DNA of 64,000 nucleotides from Botryococcus braunii (GCA_002005505.1 KV908699.1:55412-119411); one strand, 5' to 3'; shown: positions 22,771-34,053, counted from the first letter of the stretch. The notes: generated from the letters alone by a model not told the origin. Made by a program: numbers and translations.

Positions 22771-24071
22771 CTGCACCACTTCCTTGGTTTGGTGGGAGCA
22801 CCCCCTTTTGGGTCCGGGAGAAAAATGATTCTAGAACCTCTATTCCAAAGGATAGGGAATGCTATTTTTGTCATAAACTAGGCCACGAGTCATGGCAGTG
22901 TGTTGCTAAAAAGCAATATCTAGCTGCCAAAGCTCAAGCTAGTGGGCACACCCCATCAAATTTTCAGCCTGGATTCTATCCGAGGCAAGGAAACAATCAA
23001 CCAGTGGCAGCACCACTGCAAGGTGTTTCACCTCCCTCACACATTGGGCCTAAGGGATTTAACAAGGGAAAACATTGGAAAGGGAAAGGAAGGGCAAGGG
23101 CCCTAAACAAGATTAGTCATGAATGAAATTTGTTTTTCATATTTAACTTTTCTTGTTCAGAAGTCCTTGGGAAGTTGGAATACACCTCTGATTGTTCCTG
23201 GCAAACACAAAGCTGAGACTTGTATTGAATCTTTTCTTGCTGAACGAAAAGAAAATCACAAGTCAGTGCATGCTTTGTGATAGGCCAGAAGGTGTGGAAA
23301 AGTAGGAGTTTCTTTTTGCGGTTACGCTCTCGCGCAAACCTGAAATTCTTGCTAGGGGCTCAAAAGGGGAATGCTTTTCTTTTCAAGGACAGCAATGTAC
23401 ATTTCCTTTTTCCTTTGTTTTAGCTTATGCAGCACCCAAAGCATCTTGTCAGTTGGGTTCAACGTCAAGTGCTGCACCTCTTAACCTCACATTTCCTGTC
23501 ATGGCAAGGGGACAACAATGTAAAGCTTTAATGGACACCGGGGCCAACACTCTTTGTCGGGAAAAAGTTTTGCAGGTTGAGGTATACAAGAGGACTTCAC
23601 CCGTCACACTTGCTGATGGACAGTAACACACACAAATGGGAAAGTGGATTTGAGTGTCCGGTTTGCTCCATCTATCATTACGAGACACTCCTTTCTTGTG
23701 TGTGACTCAATAATGGAAGGAATTGACATAATTTTGGGACAGGATTGGCTAGCACCACGACATGCTAATGTTAATGTGAGAGCTGGCAAGGCTCATATTA
23801 GACACAATAACAAATGGGTCTTGTTAAACAAACATGGAAAAGGCTTGGGAAAGAAGTTGGGATGGGGAATCAAATTAGGAAACACCAGGAAAGGGAAACG
23901 GGATCATTGGAAAACCTGCTTGTTCAATGTCATGGCCAAGGATGAACATGTTGGTTGGGATGAACAGGAAGAGATGCCACCTTTGGTGGATATGGACGAC
24001 CCCTCGACGGAGTCATCCGGGACTTCCTTACACAACTCTGCGCCGGGGGATACCTCGGGCACGGCCCGGAT
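22766..24071 (+). pseudogene. Repeated gag-end/protease segment with small deletions
   Basis: This is a second copy of 19163-20480, including the zinc knuckle, basic tail and protease. Around the protease active site several single bases are missing (near 23546-23595), so the DTGA motif is not in an open frame, while the flanks are intact. Confidence 0.8.
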
Positions 24072-27000
24072 ATGGAGAGTTGCCTAGAAGTGGAGAAGGA
24101 AGTGGAAGAGGAAGAGGAAAGGGAAGAGGAAAAGGAAGAGGAAGAGGGAGAATCCGAGGTCACCACGGGTAAGCCTTCGGACCCTCTAGAGGAAATTTGT
24201 GCTAAAAAGCCTGAGCGGCTAGCACACTTGCTCCGGGAGTACAAGGACATTTTTCCAAATGGGCTACCAGGACTACCCCCACACCGACAAGTCTATCACA
24301 CTATTAATGTGCAGGAAGGAATAACTCCTCCAAACCGTCCTGCTTACCGCTTGTCCGTGGAAGAAACTGAGGAATGTGAGCGAACTGTGGATGAACTACT
24401 TTCTAAGGGACACATACGCCCCTCATGTTCACCATATGCTTCACCGGTCTTGTTTGTGAGGAAGAAGGAGGGCACATACCGAATGGTTATAGACTACAGG
24501 GCATTAAATAAAATCACCATTCATGATAGGTACCCTCTCCCTCGCATAGACGACTTGCTTGATAAACTTAAAGGTGCTAAGATTTTCTCAAGTCTGGACC
24601 TCCTCAGTGGTTATCATCAAGTAAGGCTAAAGGAGGAAGACATTCCTAAAACAGCGTTTCGTACACCCTTTGGGCTGTATGAGTTCTTAGTGCTTCCTTT
24701 TGGACTCACCAACGCCCCCGCTACCTTTCAACGCCTAATGAATGAAATCTTTCATGATTTCATAAGGGAAGGGTTTGTGGTAGTGTACCTTGACGATGTT
24801 CTAATTTTCAGTCGGGATGAAGAGGAGCATTATGCTCATCTTCGGAAGGTGTTCCAACGCCTTCGGGAAAAGGAATTGTTTGCAAAACTTGCCAAATGTG
24901 AATTCTTATGCTCAGAACTCAAATACCTCGGGCATATCATTGGCAAGGATGGACTGAAAGTGGACCCCCAAAAGGTGGAGGTAGTCAAGGATTGGCCCAC
25001 ACCCCAAAACGTCACCGACGTGCGTAGATTTTTGGGGCTTGCAAATTATTTTCGAAAATTTATTCAGGGGTTCAGCTCACTTGCTGCACCTTTGACTAAA
25101 CTGTCCAGTAGCAAAAGTTCTTGGACTTGGGGAAAGGAGCAAGATGAGGCCCTTGCGGCTCTCAAGGATGCATTAATACAGGCACCCATACTATCACTGC
25201 CAGACCTTCGTAAACCCTTCCAGGTAATTTGTGATGCGAGTGATTTTGGGGTTGGCGCTGTACTATTGCAGGAAGGTCGAGTCATTGCTTATTACAGTAA
25301 GAAGCTCAATAGTGCAGAAAGGAACTATTCTGCAACTGAGAGGGAGTTACTTGCTGTAGTGTATGCCTTGACGGAATGGAGATGTTATGTCCTAGGGAAA
25401 CAAGTCACTGTCACCACAGACCATAAGTGTAACACTTTTCTTCAGCAACAGGTTGGTTTAAGCCCTCGGAGGGCACGGTGGGCTGAGAAGTTGCAGGAGT
25501 TCAACATTCTTTGGGTTTGGGAGCCTGGAAAGACTAACGTTGCGGATGCGTTGTCCAGGAACCCAGTCCTCCAGGGACAGCTCCAGGGACAACAGCAGCG
25601 CAACGTCTCCACGGAGCCCAACCCCGGGAAGGGGACCAATGCAACCTCGATGGATGGGGACGGGAGGGCCCGCTCGGGCTCCATCACCCTCGGGTCTGAC
25701 GGGTGTGACACCTTCTTGGAATTGTTGAAGGGTGCTTACGCACATGATTCGTGGTTGGGAACAAGGGCAAATAGGAGAAAAGTTCACTTTACGGACGGGG
25801 TTTGGGAATTTGGAAGGGAGGGAAGGAAATATGTGCCTGCATTTTATGAAGTCCGGGATAAGGAAGGTCCAGTTGCTAGGAATCTGCGGCAGGACATATT
25901 GAAAGCTTTGCATGAACCTCCTTCTGTTGGTCATCCAGGCTTTGCGAAGATGTATGATCTAGTGAAGCGGGACTGGTGGTGGCCGGGAATGGCGGAGGAT
26001 GTGCGGGAGTATGTGAAGTATTGTGATTCATGCCAGCGGGTGAAGGCCTCAAACCAGTTACCCGCAGGACTCTTACACCCTTTACAAATCCCCACAAGGA
26101 AATGGCAAAGCATCTCAATGGATTTCATCACGGGACTGCCTAAAAGCAAACACGGGCATAACGCAATATGGGTAGTGGTTGACAGGTTGAGCAAATGTGC
26201 CCACTTTGCCCCTACCACTACCAATGCAGATGCTTATGAAGTTGCTGTTCTGATGAGGGATAAAGTATGGAAGTATCACGGTTTCCCTGAAGAAATTGTT
26301 TCGGACCGAGATCCTCGGTTTGTGAATAATTTCATGAACACACTTCTAAGTCTGACGGGGTGCAAGCCGGCTCGAACTACGGCATATCATCCTCAGTCAG
26401 ATGGTCAAACGGAACGGGTGAATAGGATCTTGGAAGATTTTCTGAAACACTATGTCAAGGATAACCCAAAGGAGTGGGAGGATTACCTTTCAGTGGCGGA
26501 ATTTGCCTACAACAACTCTTGGCAAACTTCCCTAAACTCCACACCCTTCAGGTTAACATATGGGCAAGATCCAAATATACCGTTTGCGGTGGGACACATG
26601 GAGGGCACTAAGGTGGATAGGGCTGATCTCTTCATGAGAAAAATGCAAGACAAAATCACCCTTGCAAGGAAGTGTTTGCGTGCAGCTCAAGACCGTCAGA
26701 CGGCCTATGCCAACCGGCATAGGAGGGAGGCCATCTACCAGGAAGGGGACTATGTCCTCCTTTCAACCCGTGCGGCCCCCACGCTAACTTCAAACAGATT
26801 CAGCAAGCTGCAGCCCAGGCACGTGGGACCCTTCAGGGTCATGGCGGTCACGCCCGACAACGTTAACTTCGTCACACTGGATCTTCCGGACCGGCTGGAC
26901 ATCCACCCCCGCATAAATGTCTGCTATTTGAAGCCATACTGGACACGTGAGGAGGCGCAGTCGCGTGGATACTGCCCCCCAAAAGTCATCACCAAAGCGG

Positions 27001-27269
27001 ATGGCACCACTCACCTGGAGTGGGTAGTGGATGCACTAGTCGATCACCGGCTGTTGCACGACAAGGATGGGTTCTCCTACCATTTTGAGGATGGCACACC
27101 CTTTCTCGAGTACCTTGTAAAGTGGGCAGGCCATGGGGCCACAGAGGACTCATGGGAATCTCAGGAGGCATTCGAGACCCATCCCGGGCTGGTTAATACC
27201 TATCATAGACTCCAGGGGCTCGCCCCGCCCATTTGGGACCAGGTGGCGCTGCGCGACACCTTCCCTTGA
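24072..27269 (+). CDS. pol: Chromovirus Pol: RT, RNase H, integrase, chromodomain
   Basis: An unbroken 1065-residue frame. The RT carries YLDD at about residues 239-242 and LPFGLTNAPATFQRLM. RNase H follows (VICDASDFGVGAVL, TTDHKCNTFL). The integrase has an HHCC finger (WWWPGMAED, YCDSCQ) and a DD35E triad at about D684, D745 and E781 (MDFITG, SDRDPRF, DGQTERVN). A C-terminal chromodomain (PFLEYLVKWAG, near residues 1005-1020) defines a chromovirus; such domains direct integration to methylated histone H3 in related elements. The first methionine lies in the Glu-rich linker after protease, so the native product is a Gag-Pol fusion or a longer Pol. Confidence 0.95.
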   Translation: MESCLEVEKEVEEEEEREEEKEEEEGESEVTTGKPSDPLEEICAKKPERLAHLLREYKDIFPNGLPGLPPHRQVYHTINVQEGITPPNRPAYRLSVEETEECERTVDELLSKGHIRPSCSPYASPVLFVRKKEGTYRMVIDYRALNKITIHDRYPLPRIDDLLDKLKGAKIFSSLDLLSGYHQVRLKEEDIPKTAFRTPFGLYEFLVLPFGLTNAPATFQRLMNEIFHDFIREGFVVVYLDDVLIFSRDEEEHYAHLRKVFQRLREKELFAKLAKCEFLCSELKYLGHIIGKDGLKVDPQKVEVVKDWPTPQNVTDVRRFLGLANYFRKFIQGFSSLAAPLTKLSSSKSSWTWGKEQDEALAALKDALIQAPILSLPDLRKPFQVICDASDFGVGAVLLQEGRVIAYYSKKLNSAERNYSATERELLAVVYALTEWRCYVLGKQVTVTTDHKCNTFLQQQVGLSPRRARWAEKLQEFNILWVWEPGKTNVADALSRNPVLQGQLQGQQQRNVSTEPNPGKGTNATSMDGDGRARSGSITLGSDGCDTFLELLKGAYAHDSWLGTRANRRKVHFTDGVWEFGREGRKYVPAFYEVRDKEGPVARNLRQDILKALHEPPSVGHPGFAKMYDLVKRDWWWPGMAEDVREYVKYCDSCQRVKASNQLPAGLLHPLQIPTRKWQSISMDFITGLPKSKHGHNAIWVVVDRLSKCAHFAPTTTNADAYEVAVLMRDKVWKYHGFPEEIVSDRDPRFVNNFMNTLLSLTGCKPARTTAYHPQSDGQTERVNRILEDFLKHYVKDNPKEWEDYLSVAEFAYNNSWQTSLNSTPFRLTYGQDPNIPFAVGHMEGTKVDRADLFMRKMQDKITLARKCLRAAQDRQTAYANRHRREAIYQEGDYVLLSTRAAPTLTSNRFSKLQPRHVGPFRVMAVTPDNVNFVTLDLPDRLDIHPRINVCYLKPYWTREEAQSRGYCPPKVITKADGTTHLEWVVDALVDHRLLHDKDGFSYHFEDGTPFLEYLVKWAGHGATEDSWESQEAFETHPGLVNTYHRLQGLAPPIWDQVALRDTFP

Positions 27270-28177
27270 ACGGGCCCCTCCGGACGGTTGTCCCCCTCAT
27301 TCCACTTGTGGAGTTCCCACCTGGTGTCTGGGAATACATGGGACGGGACCTATGGTAGGGACTGTATATCTTGTGTACTTTGGGACAAGGGACGGGGTAG
27401 GTTGCCTACCTCGGTATGTGTGGCATGAGGCCTCATACCGCTTCGATGCATTGAACTCGGGGTTCTGCATTCAGGGATGGGAATTGAAGTACACATGGCG
27501 CGCAACCGCAGTCTGCTTAACTAGCACTTGGGACGTGGGCTTGAAGTACAGAAGTGACTTGGAACCCTTGGCTATGGGCTACTTGGAACCCTTGGATATG
27601 GACTACTCGGCATCTTGGGATGGATTTCTTTCTATGTACTATATGTGTACCTTATGTGTACAGTATGTGTACAGTATGGACAATGTATCATAAAGAAACT
27701 GTGTTGTATGGATAGCCACTTTAGGGAAGCATTGTGGACTGAGCTACACCTGTGTCATATTTATCTTGTTCGGATTGTTTATCGGTTGTGTCACAAGCAT
27801 TGTATTGCTTTAATAAATAATAAATATGGATGTGTCAATAAAGGCGGACTTGGATAGTTCGAAAGGAATAAGGCGAACGTTCGTCGTAGTTCGCCGTAAT
27901 TTATCGTAATTTATCGTAATTTATCGTACCGTGTCGTATCGTACAGTATTGTACTTAGGACTAAAATAAAGCACACCTAATAAATAAATTAAAAAAAAAA
28001 ATGGACGCTTTAGTCAATTGCTTGGGATGATAGGGGAATAACTTGGAGGCGGGGACCCTAATGTAACCCATTCGGCAAGGGTCTAACGGCGCTGGTGGAT
28101 GGGCCGTTCGGTGACGACCATTCCCTTATAATTGTGGTCTACTGTATGTGTGTATGTGGCTGCATGAGGACATGCAG
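27270..28177 (+). other. Chromovirus copy 1, 3' non-coding region
   Basis: About 0.9 kb between pol and the polypurine tract with no domain. It has two units of a 24-bp minisatellite (27563-27610), which copy 2 carries five times, a run of GTAATTTATC repeats near 27893-27925, and an A-run at 27991. Confidence 0.7.
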
Positions 28178-28195
28178 GAATTAAGGGGGGGATGA
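28178..28195 (+). other. Chromovirus copy 1 polypurine tract
   Basis: The sequence GAATTAAGGGGGGGATGA lies directly before the 3' LTR, the expected plus-strand primer for reverse transcription. Confidence 0.85.
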
Positions 28196-28671
28196 TGTGA
28201 TGGAATGTAGGGATTTCCCGGCATTTCTGGACATTTCCCTTACCCCCTAGCCTAGGCGCACATGTGGCGCACATGTCGTACGAGCAACGCGAGTACGCAC
28301 GTGCCTAGCGTCTAGCCTTGGCTTCCTAGCCGTCGAATTCCATTGGATAGTTATGGACGTTACTCTCATAGTAGGATTCTAGGATATTTTCTAGATACTA
28401 TTGTAGAGGTTTGGTGGACTAGTGCGCTACCATTGGAGGAACGTGAACACACGATCACGAACCACGGGAAGGAACGGATAGAGACGTAAGCCACGGGAAG
28501 ACACGCACTCAGGTAATTTGGAAGCTTAGTAGACCACAAGTAGGGAGTGGAAGCTCCGTGAGGTGGGGGTTACTTGTAATTGGAAAGAGCGTCCAACTTG
28601 TCGGCCATCCGGCCTTGTCTCTCTCTCTCTCACAACTTGGAAATTCTCTCTAACTTGTGCATTCTACGACA
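28196..28671 (+). repeat. Chromovirus copy 1, 3' LTR
   Basis: 476 bp, apparently identical to the 5' LTR, followed by the target duplication CTGTG. Confidence 0.93.
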
Positions 28672-29150
28672 CTGTGGCCGAGTTAAGGGTGACTGCACTC
28701 TTCAGGTAGGTGGCCAGCCCCTTCTTGAAGAGGTGGACCTGGTCTTGAGCCGAGATAGTGTACTCCGCCGCAACACCCCCTACCAAAGACATGAATTCCT
28801 GCGTGTACTCCTGAAGGGTACCCGCCATTGACGCAGAATCTAGCTTATGCCGTGCAGTGCGTGCATGATCAGCGGAGTCGTACACCATTGCCATGGTTAC
28901 CTCAAAATGAGGCCACAAAATTCGGTCTGCAGGATCCATAGACAATGCAAAAGATAACCATGTTTTGGTCGGCCCGGCACTAAGCCGCTGAACCGCCGTA
29001 TGGACTTTATTTTCCTCCGCGGTTTTGTTGAGCGTGATATACGCTCAGCAACGCCAACCCAATGGTGAAAAGTCATCAAAGAAGGCTCAAAAATACGAAG
29101 TTTACCCATGATTGAAACGGAAAGAGAAAACAAAACGCACAAAGGTCGAC
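28672..29150 (-). pseudogene. Relic gag, N-terminal fragment
   Basis: The minus strand encodes a Ty3-type Gag segment (HKLDSASMAGTLQEYTQEF, SAQDQVHLFKKGLATYLKSA) that parallels LDKVFQGNETVERYIERF and QLHLFTKGLNTPLKL in the chromovirus gag. It runs from the primer-site side toward the insertion point. Upstream there are frame breaks and stops. Confidence 0.75.
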
Positions 29151-29174
29151 TACAATCAGACAATTGGCAACCGA

Positions 29175-29186
29175 TCGCCGATACCA
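29175..29186 (-). other. Relic primer binding site
   Basis: The minus strand reads TGGTATCGGCGA four bases inside the relic's LTR, the same 12 bases as in the chromovirus. Confidence 0.75.
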
Positions 29187-29190
29187 GTTA

Positions 29191-29389
29191 TGTAACAGGG
29201 AGAATTACACAACGGCACGGAGACCAAGAACTAGCAATAATATTCTGTAACAAACAGACGGCATCCACCTCATGCTCTATGTTCCTTGTGTCTTCTTATT
29301 GTTCTTCTTATGCTCGTGACATTAGGGACACATTCGAGACACCTACAACGCGTACACGCGCTACCAAACCGCTAGGGACCAAAACACCT

Positions 29390-29394
<5 letters not shown>
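29191..29394 (-). repeat. LTR of the Ty3 relic (5' LTR in its own orientation)
   Basis: Partner of 16019-16223. Its outer end runs into a GT tract, and the expected final CA is one base short, probably from repeat slippage. Confidence 0.8.
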
Positions 29395-29421
<27 letters not shown>

Positions 29422-29468
29422 TGGGGGGGGGGGTGTATTTGTGTGTGTGTGTGTGTGTATTTGTGTGT

Positions 29469-29511
<43 letters not shown>

Positions 29512-29545
29512 GGGTGGGGGGGGGGGGAGGGGGGAGGGGAGGGGG
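29395..29545 (+). repeat. (GT)n with G-runs, right half of the split tract
   Basis: GT tracts separated by TTGGGGGG and TATTT, then a G-rich stretch. It continues the tract interrupted by the relic. Confidence 0.9.
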
Positions 29546-30210
29546 GAGATGCTTAAGTATGGTGCAGCCCTGATCTCGAGTTGAGAGAGGCGAATTAAGC
29601 AAAGTGTTGGGTGATGGAGGAGAGATACTTCTAGGAAGGAGGGAATGAAAGGGGCAAGCGCGAATGTTAGGAAGGGCGTGTATGGGAGAGAGGGAGGCTG
29701 AAGAATGGGTGTGCATTATCCGGAGTGACAGCATCAAGAAAATTGATCGTAAATGCAAAAGAGCAGCCAAATAGCCACCCCAGCATCCACTTAACGGAGC
29801 AAGGACAAAAGAAGCTCTGGGGGGCAAGCGCACTAGTCAGAAAAGCAGACTTTTGAGAAGGGAAGCTTCCCTTCTTAAGCTTGGGCACGAAATTACTTGG
29901 CCAAGCCAAGGCCTTCTGAGAGAGAAGTGAATATATCTCAGGCCCCCGGGGCCCGAATTGTCACCGGTCGACAGCCGAACAGCTGCAGCTGTAAAAAATA
30001 TATAGATCGGGCAAAAATTGTTAGTCACATTGTTGGAATGTATAAATCTTTGGTCTCACACGCGGCTGTACTACAGTGTAAAAAGTTCGTTATTCTAGCG
30101 GGTGTGAAACGATGACGCGAACTGCTCGTAGGCCATGACGGAGACGCCTGAAGTTATGACTACAGATCTTTTCAAAAGCATTGCTCTCAGACAAGCCCTC
30201 CCAGTTCAAG
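29546..30210. other. Upstream region of paralogue 2, no gene seen
   Basis: About 660 bp with no convincing coding sequence, immediately upstream of the second secreted-protein gene. No promoter element can be defended beyond position. Confidence 0.5.
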
Positions 30211-31172
30211 ATGATCTACTTGCTTTCGATCGCGAGTTTGCTCGTATTCATGGATGGTTTTCAGCCGATCTTGGGGCAAGCGGCATGCCCGACCGCAACC
30301 CATACCGTCGCTTCCAAGTTTGTCATTTCGGCACCACCAGACGATAGTATAGACAACATTCAAAAACTGCCTGGATGCTTAGGTTTGCAAACTTGCCAGA
30401 TGACATCTGTTCAGTGGGGACAGTGCGGTTCTGCCAAGGTCCAGACGATTGAAGGGGCCCAGAAGGCGGCAACTGTTTCATTATCTCCAGCTGGGTGCAC
30501 AGAAGTATATAACTGTAATGGAATTTTTGTGGATGCTGAGACATATAACGCGGTAAGGTCGAACGGCGTGAGCGAGAGTAACCCTTCATGACCAGGCAAC
30601 TTGGCCTGGCTTCTTTTTCCGATGGATTATGGTGAACTCATCCGCACAATTTTATTCGAGAGTAAGAGGTTAGGAGGTTTCGAGAGAGATTGCAAAGTCT
30701 TCAGTCCACCTTACTGCAACTATGGTTGGTGTTTTGGTTAAAGGTTACAGGCGAAGCGTGCTCCACAACGAACTTTGGAGGGCAATCTGCGGCTGTTTGT
30801 GCTGGCGTCTTGCTTCCGTCTATGACTCTGCAAGCAATAACAGGTGGACAATGCGAACCAGTCAAAAACTGCTCTCAGCTACGAAAACGACAGCTGCTGG
30901 CTGCTTCTGGGGACCTCAAATGCAGCTCTGTGAAAGTTACTCTAGCAGCACAATCCCAGACGCAGGCAACACTCATCCAGCAGAAATTGCAGGGTGCCGG
31001 GGCACTGTCCGAGCTTGGCACATGCCTTGGAACTCAGTTGGCATCGATTGGGCCAAACAGTGCGTGCCCCGCTACTCATATCTTGCACAGCAATGTAATT
31101 GATTTTTCTGTAGCACGGATAGGGTTTTGGGAATGCATTTTGTGGACAAGACTTTCTTTCACTCGGACTTAG
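30211..31172 (+). CDS. Secreted cysteine-rich protein, two exons (paralogue 2)
   Basis: Exon A is 30211-30552 (donor GCG/GTAAGG) and exon B starts at 30744 (acceptor TTAAAG/GTT); both are phase 0 and the intron is 191 bp. I chose the ATG at 30211 because it opens a clean signal peptide (MIYLLSIASLLVFMDGF, cleavage near GQAAC). Shared features with the minus-strand gene are SCLGL/GCLGLQTC, the QCGSA block, PAGCTEVYNCNG, FVDAETYNA at the splice, VCAGVLLP, NCSQLRKRQLLAASGDLKC and a C-terminal LGTCLGTQLASIGPN. Exon B may end at a stop at 31172, or a further splice may follow SIGPN (CA/GTGCGT near 31060). Family and function are unknown. Confidence 0.72.
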
Positions 31173-33295
31173 ATGAAAGACTGCATGTGGCTATCAACAG
31201 ACAAACAAGTGTGCAATCTTGGGATAATAGCTTCGGTGGTTCTCACCAGTGGGGCACTGCAGGGGTGACTCCGCTGCCAGGCCCATAGAAGGTGCCAAAG
31301 GCAGACTGCAAATGCGCGTGGCTTTCAGACTGGAAGCAGGCGCTGCCTATCTTGACTCACTGCAGCTGGCATCCTTGGAAACTCTTCCAGTCTGGGAGGA
31401 CGGAGCGGTCAAACATGCATCTCACCTTCCGGTTGCGCTACTGCTGTCGTACAATGTGACAATCATGGTGTGTGCTCGGCACTGAAGAACCATCCGAGGG
31501 GTTGAGGTATATGGTTTTGGATGGGTTGTTGCCGGCCCTCCCATTCCAGCAAGTTTCCCACCCAGTCACGGAGCCCAATAATTGAATAAGCCTGGGCCGA
31601 TGGTTCGCCCAGAAATATGTGCACTTCCCGCCACCCCTTTCTTTCTGTCTCCTACAGCAAGGCACTGTGTGGTTTGCTCTCCCGCCTAGGTCAGACACAG
31701 ACATGTGAATGCGCAGGATGAGTGGGGTCGTGAGGGCCAAGCTGGAGAGACACTTTAGCAAAGACGCTGCAGGGCACCATTTGATAGTTATGACATTTGA
31801 TAGTTTTAATTTGAAAGTGAAGATCTCCCCTGCCGGGAAGTGCACAATTCACCTCCTTTTCCCGGACAGCTAGTGCTGAGCTAGCTCCTGCGCGCATGGT
31901 GGTCCTCATGACAGGCAGGTATTACATGCGATTGGGTACACTTTGGTTACGAGTCATTACCTCAATGGATGTCGGCCGGATTGATGTAGAGGAGACCCTT
32001 CTACTGGGTCTTCGTCGAGGGCGCAAGTGGGTTTCTCAAGTAAGTGAAGGCCGACATTATGGCCAGTGCTTAAAGTTTTAGGGGAGCAAAAGCTATCTGA
32101 AGTCAAAGGGGCTATCTGTACATTTGTACCATTTTTTCTGGTCTCTTTCGGGAACGTGTGGCAGGATTTTACAGTGCGTTCGGTTGCCCAATGGGGCAAG
32201 GATTATGTGCGACAAGGGATTTTTGCGGTGCAAGGGGATTTTGAAGGAGTATCACAGTTTCTGTTGTGCATGGCCATGTAGTGAACCTCCAGCATTTGTA
32301 CTTCTGGCGATGTTCCTGGCACGAAAGTAGGGTTTTGTGTGTGTTGGAGTTGTTCTATGGGGTTCTCCGGGAAAGGAATTGATTGTGATATAATTGTAGT
32401 TGTTGTGCATGTTGGAAAGGGCATCCCCTTGTCTGGATGACGTGTGGTTCGGCCATGTGCCCACACAGGTGGGGGATTATGATCGTCATATCCTGGGGGT
32501 GGTTTGTGGAACAAGGATTAGGACTGCTACACTCAATACAACATTTAGCGTCCGAATGACGATGCCCATGTTGGCATTCCAGCATGAATCCCTTGGGAAG
32601 TGACATTGGAACACGTAGGGGGTTTGAGAAGAACTAGGCTGTGTTGGAGGAACACAAATGGTTGTGTTGCTGGACAAGTGGAAGCCAGGACGTGGGGGAA
32701 GTCCTGTGATCATTCATCCATGAACTGCAATCTTTATGACTGGCTCGGTCAATACTACTGCCGTTGCATTGTTCTGAACGTTGTATCACGAACTCTTTGC
32801 GAAATTAAGAGGCGTGGGTAGCTCGCAGACCGGCATTGTTAGCACAATGCTGGTTTGCACCGATATTTTGTCGGTATAGTCAGTTTATTCTAAAATCAAG
32901 GCACTTCCTCATCGGCTTTGGAAGGGCTTTTTACTTTGAAGGCAGCGATGTTGACAGTGATGGAAAGGGCATGTCGTTATGCAATTCAGCATGGCGTTCC
33001 GCGTACATGGCCCTCTTAGCCCTGTGTGCTCATGATATTGTGCAGGGCAGTTAAAAGCGTCTGCACTGTTGAGTCTGTCCGCATGCGGAATTTGGATAGG
33101 TAGCTCGATATCATTTAAATGACTGCGTGACGGCTGATGCGATACCTCCGTTTCACTCTGAAGCGGTGTTCTGCTTAAAACACACCGAAGAGTTGAAAAG
33201 TCCCTTTTTGAAACAAAACCTACAGTGCGTTTCAGGTCCCATGCTGCCAGACATGCAATATCTTGTTCTTCATGGAAATGGTTGAACACCGTTCT
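31173..33295 (+). other. Possible exons of an unrecognised gene
   Basis: Several plus-strand stretches look coding and end at plausible donors: about 31262-31470 (GRLQMRVAFRLEAGAAYLDS), about 31896-32040 (LWLRVITSMDVGRIDVEET, donor CAA/GTAAGT), about 32158-32270 (FTVRSVAQWGKDYVRQGIF) and about 32947-33020 (VMERACRYAIQHGVP). I recognise no family, and they may be later exons of the secreted-protein gene, a separate gene, or chance. Confidence 0.3.
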
Positions 33296-33537
33296 CCCTG
33301 TCCCCCCGTCTCCCTCTCCCTCCCCTTCCCCCTCTCTCTCTGCTCATACACCTTCCGTGTGTCTGGTGGGCTTCCCATCCGTCTTGAGGCCCCAACCACC
33401 TCTGGTCGAGCGTGCCCCTGCATCTCTGTCTTTTCGTCCCACCCCCATCCCCCCCCCCCAATTCTCACCCCAAGCCCCCTTGCCCCGTACCAAACTTCCT
33501 ATGAGGGCCTGATAGGAAGTGGGGGTAGGGGACAAGG

Positions 33538-34052
<515 letters not shown>

Positions 34053-34053
<1 letters not shown>

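Larger units (their letters stand above)
17684..28671 (+). mobile_element. Ty3/gypsy chromovirus copy 1, near-intact, TSD CTGTG
   Basis: It is bounded by 476-bp LTRs (17684-18159 and 28196-28671) that look identical, begin TGTGATGG and end ACGACA, with a perfect 5-bp target duplication CTGTG at 17679-17683 and 28672-28676. Inside are a primer site, gag, protease, RT/RNase H, integrase and a C-terminal chromodomain, then about 0.9 kb of 3' non-coding sequence and a polypurine tract. Identical LTRs imply recent insertion. The interior shows 19163 to about 22762 repeated as 22766 to about 26414, with an N at the seam; this is probably an assembly artefact, so the true element may be about 7.4 kb. 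Confidence 0.93.
16019..29394 (-). mobile_element. Degenerate Ty3-type LTR element without pol, split by a younger element
   Basis: Two LTRs of about 205 bp (16019-16223 and 29191-29394), oriented TG...CA on the plus strand, bound this relic. On the minus strand it reads: LTR, primer site (29186-29175), part of gag (about 29150-28672), the 11-kb chromovirus insertion, the rest of gag (17683 to about 17480), about 1.2 kb without coding signal, a G-rich polypurine tract next to 16224, and the other LTR. Removing the insertion leaves about 2 kb of internal sequence with no reverse transcriptase or integrase. The LTRs differ at about nine positions by eye, so the copy is much older than its passenger. 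It may be a non-autonomous derivative or a deleted copy. Confidence 0.75.

Noticed and set aside
25442..26224. Minus-strand frames opposite chromovirus pol, such as MSHPSDPRVMEPERALPS
   Set aside because: Shadows of the conserved pol frame; the same frames recur wherever pol recurs.
18278..27269. Two complete gag-pol sets inside one chromovirus as a real tandem element
   Set aside because: An N, a garbled seam and homopolymer losses point to misassembly; copy 2 has one set.
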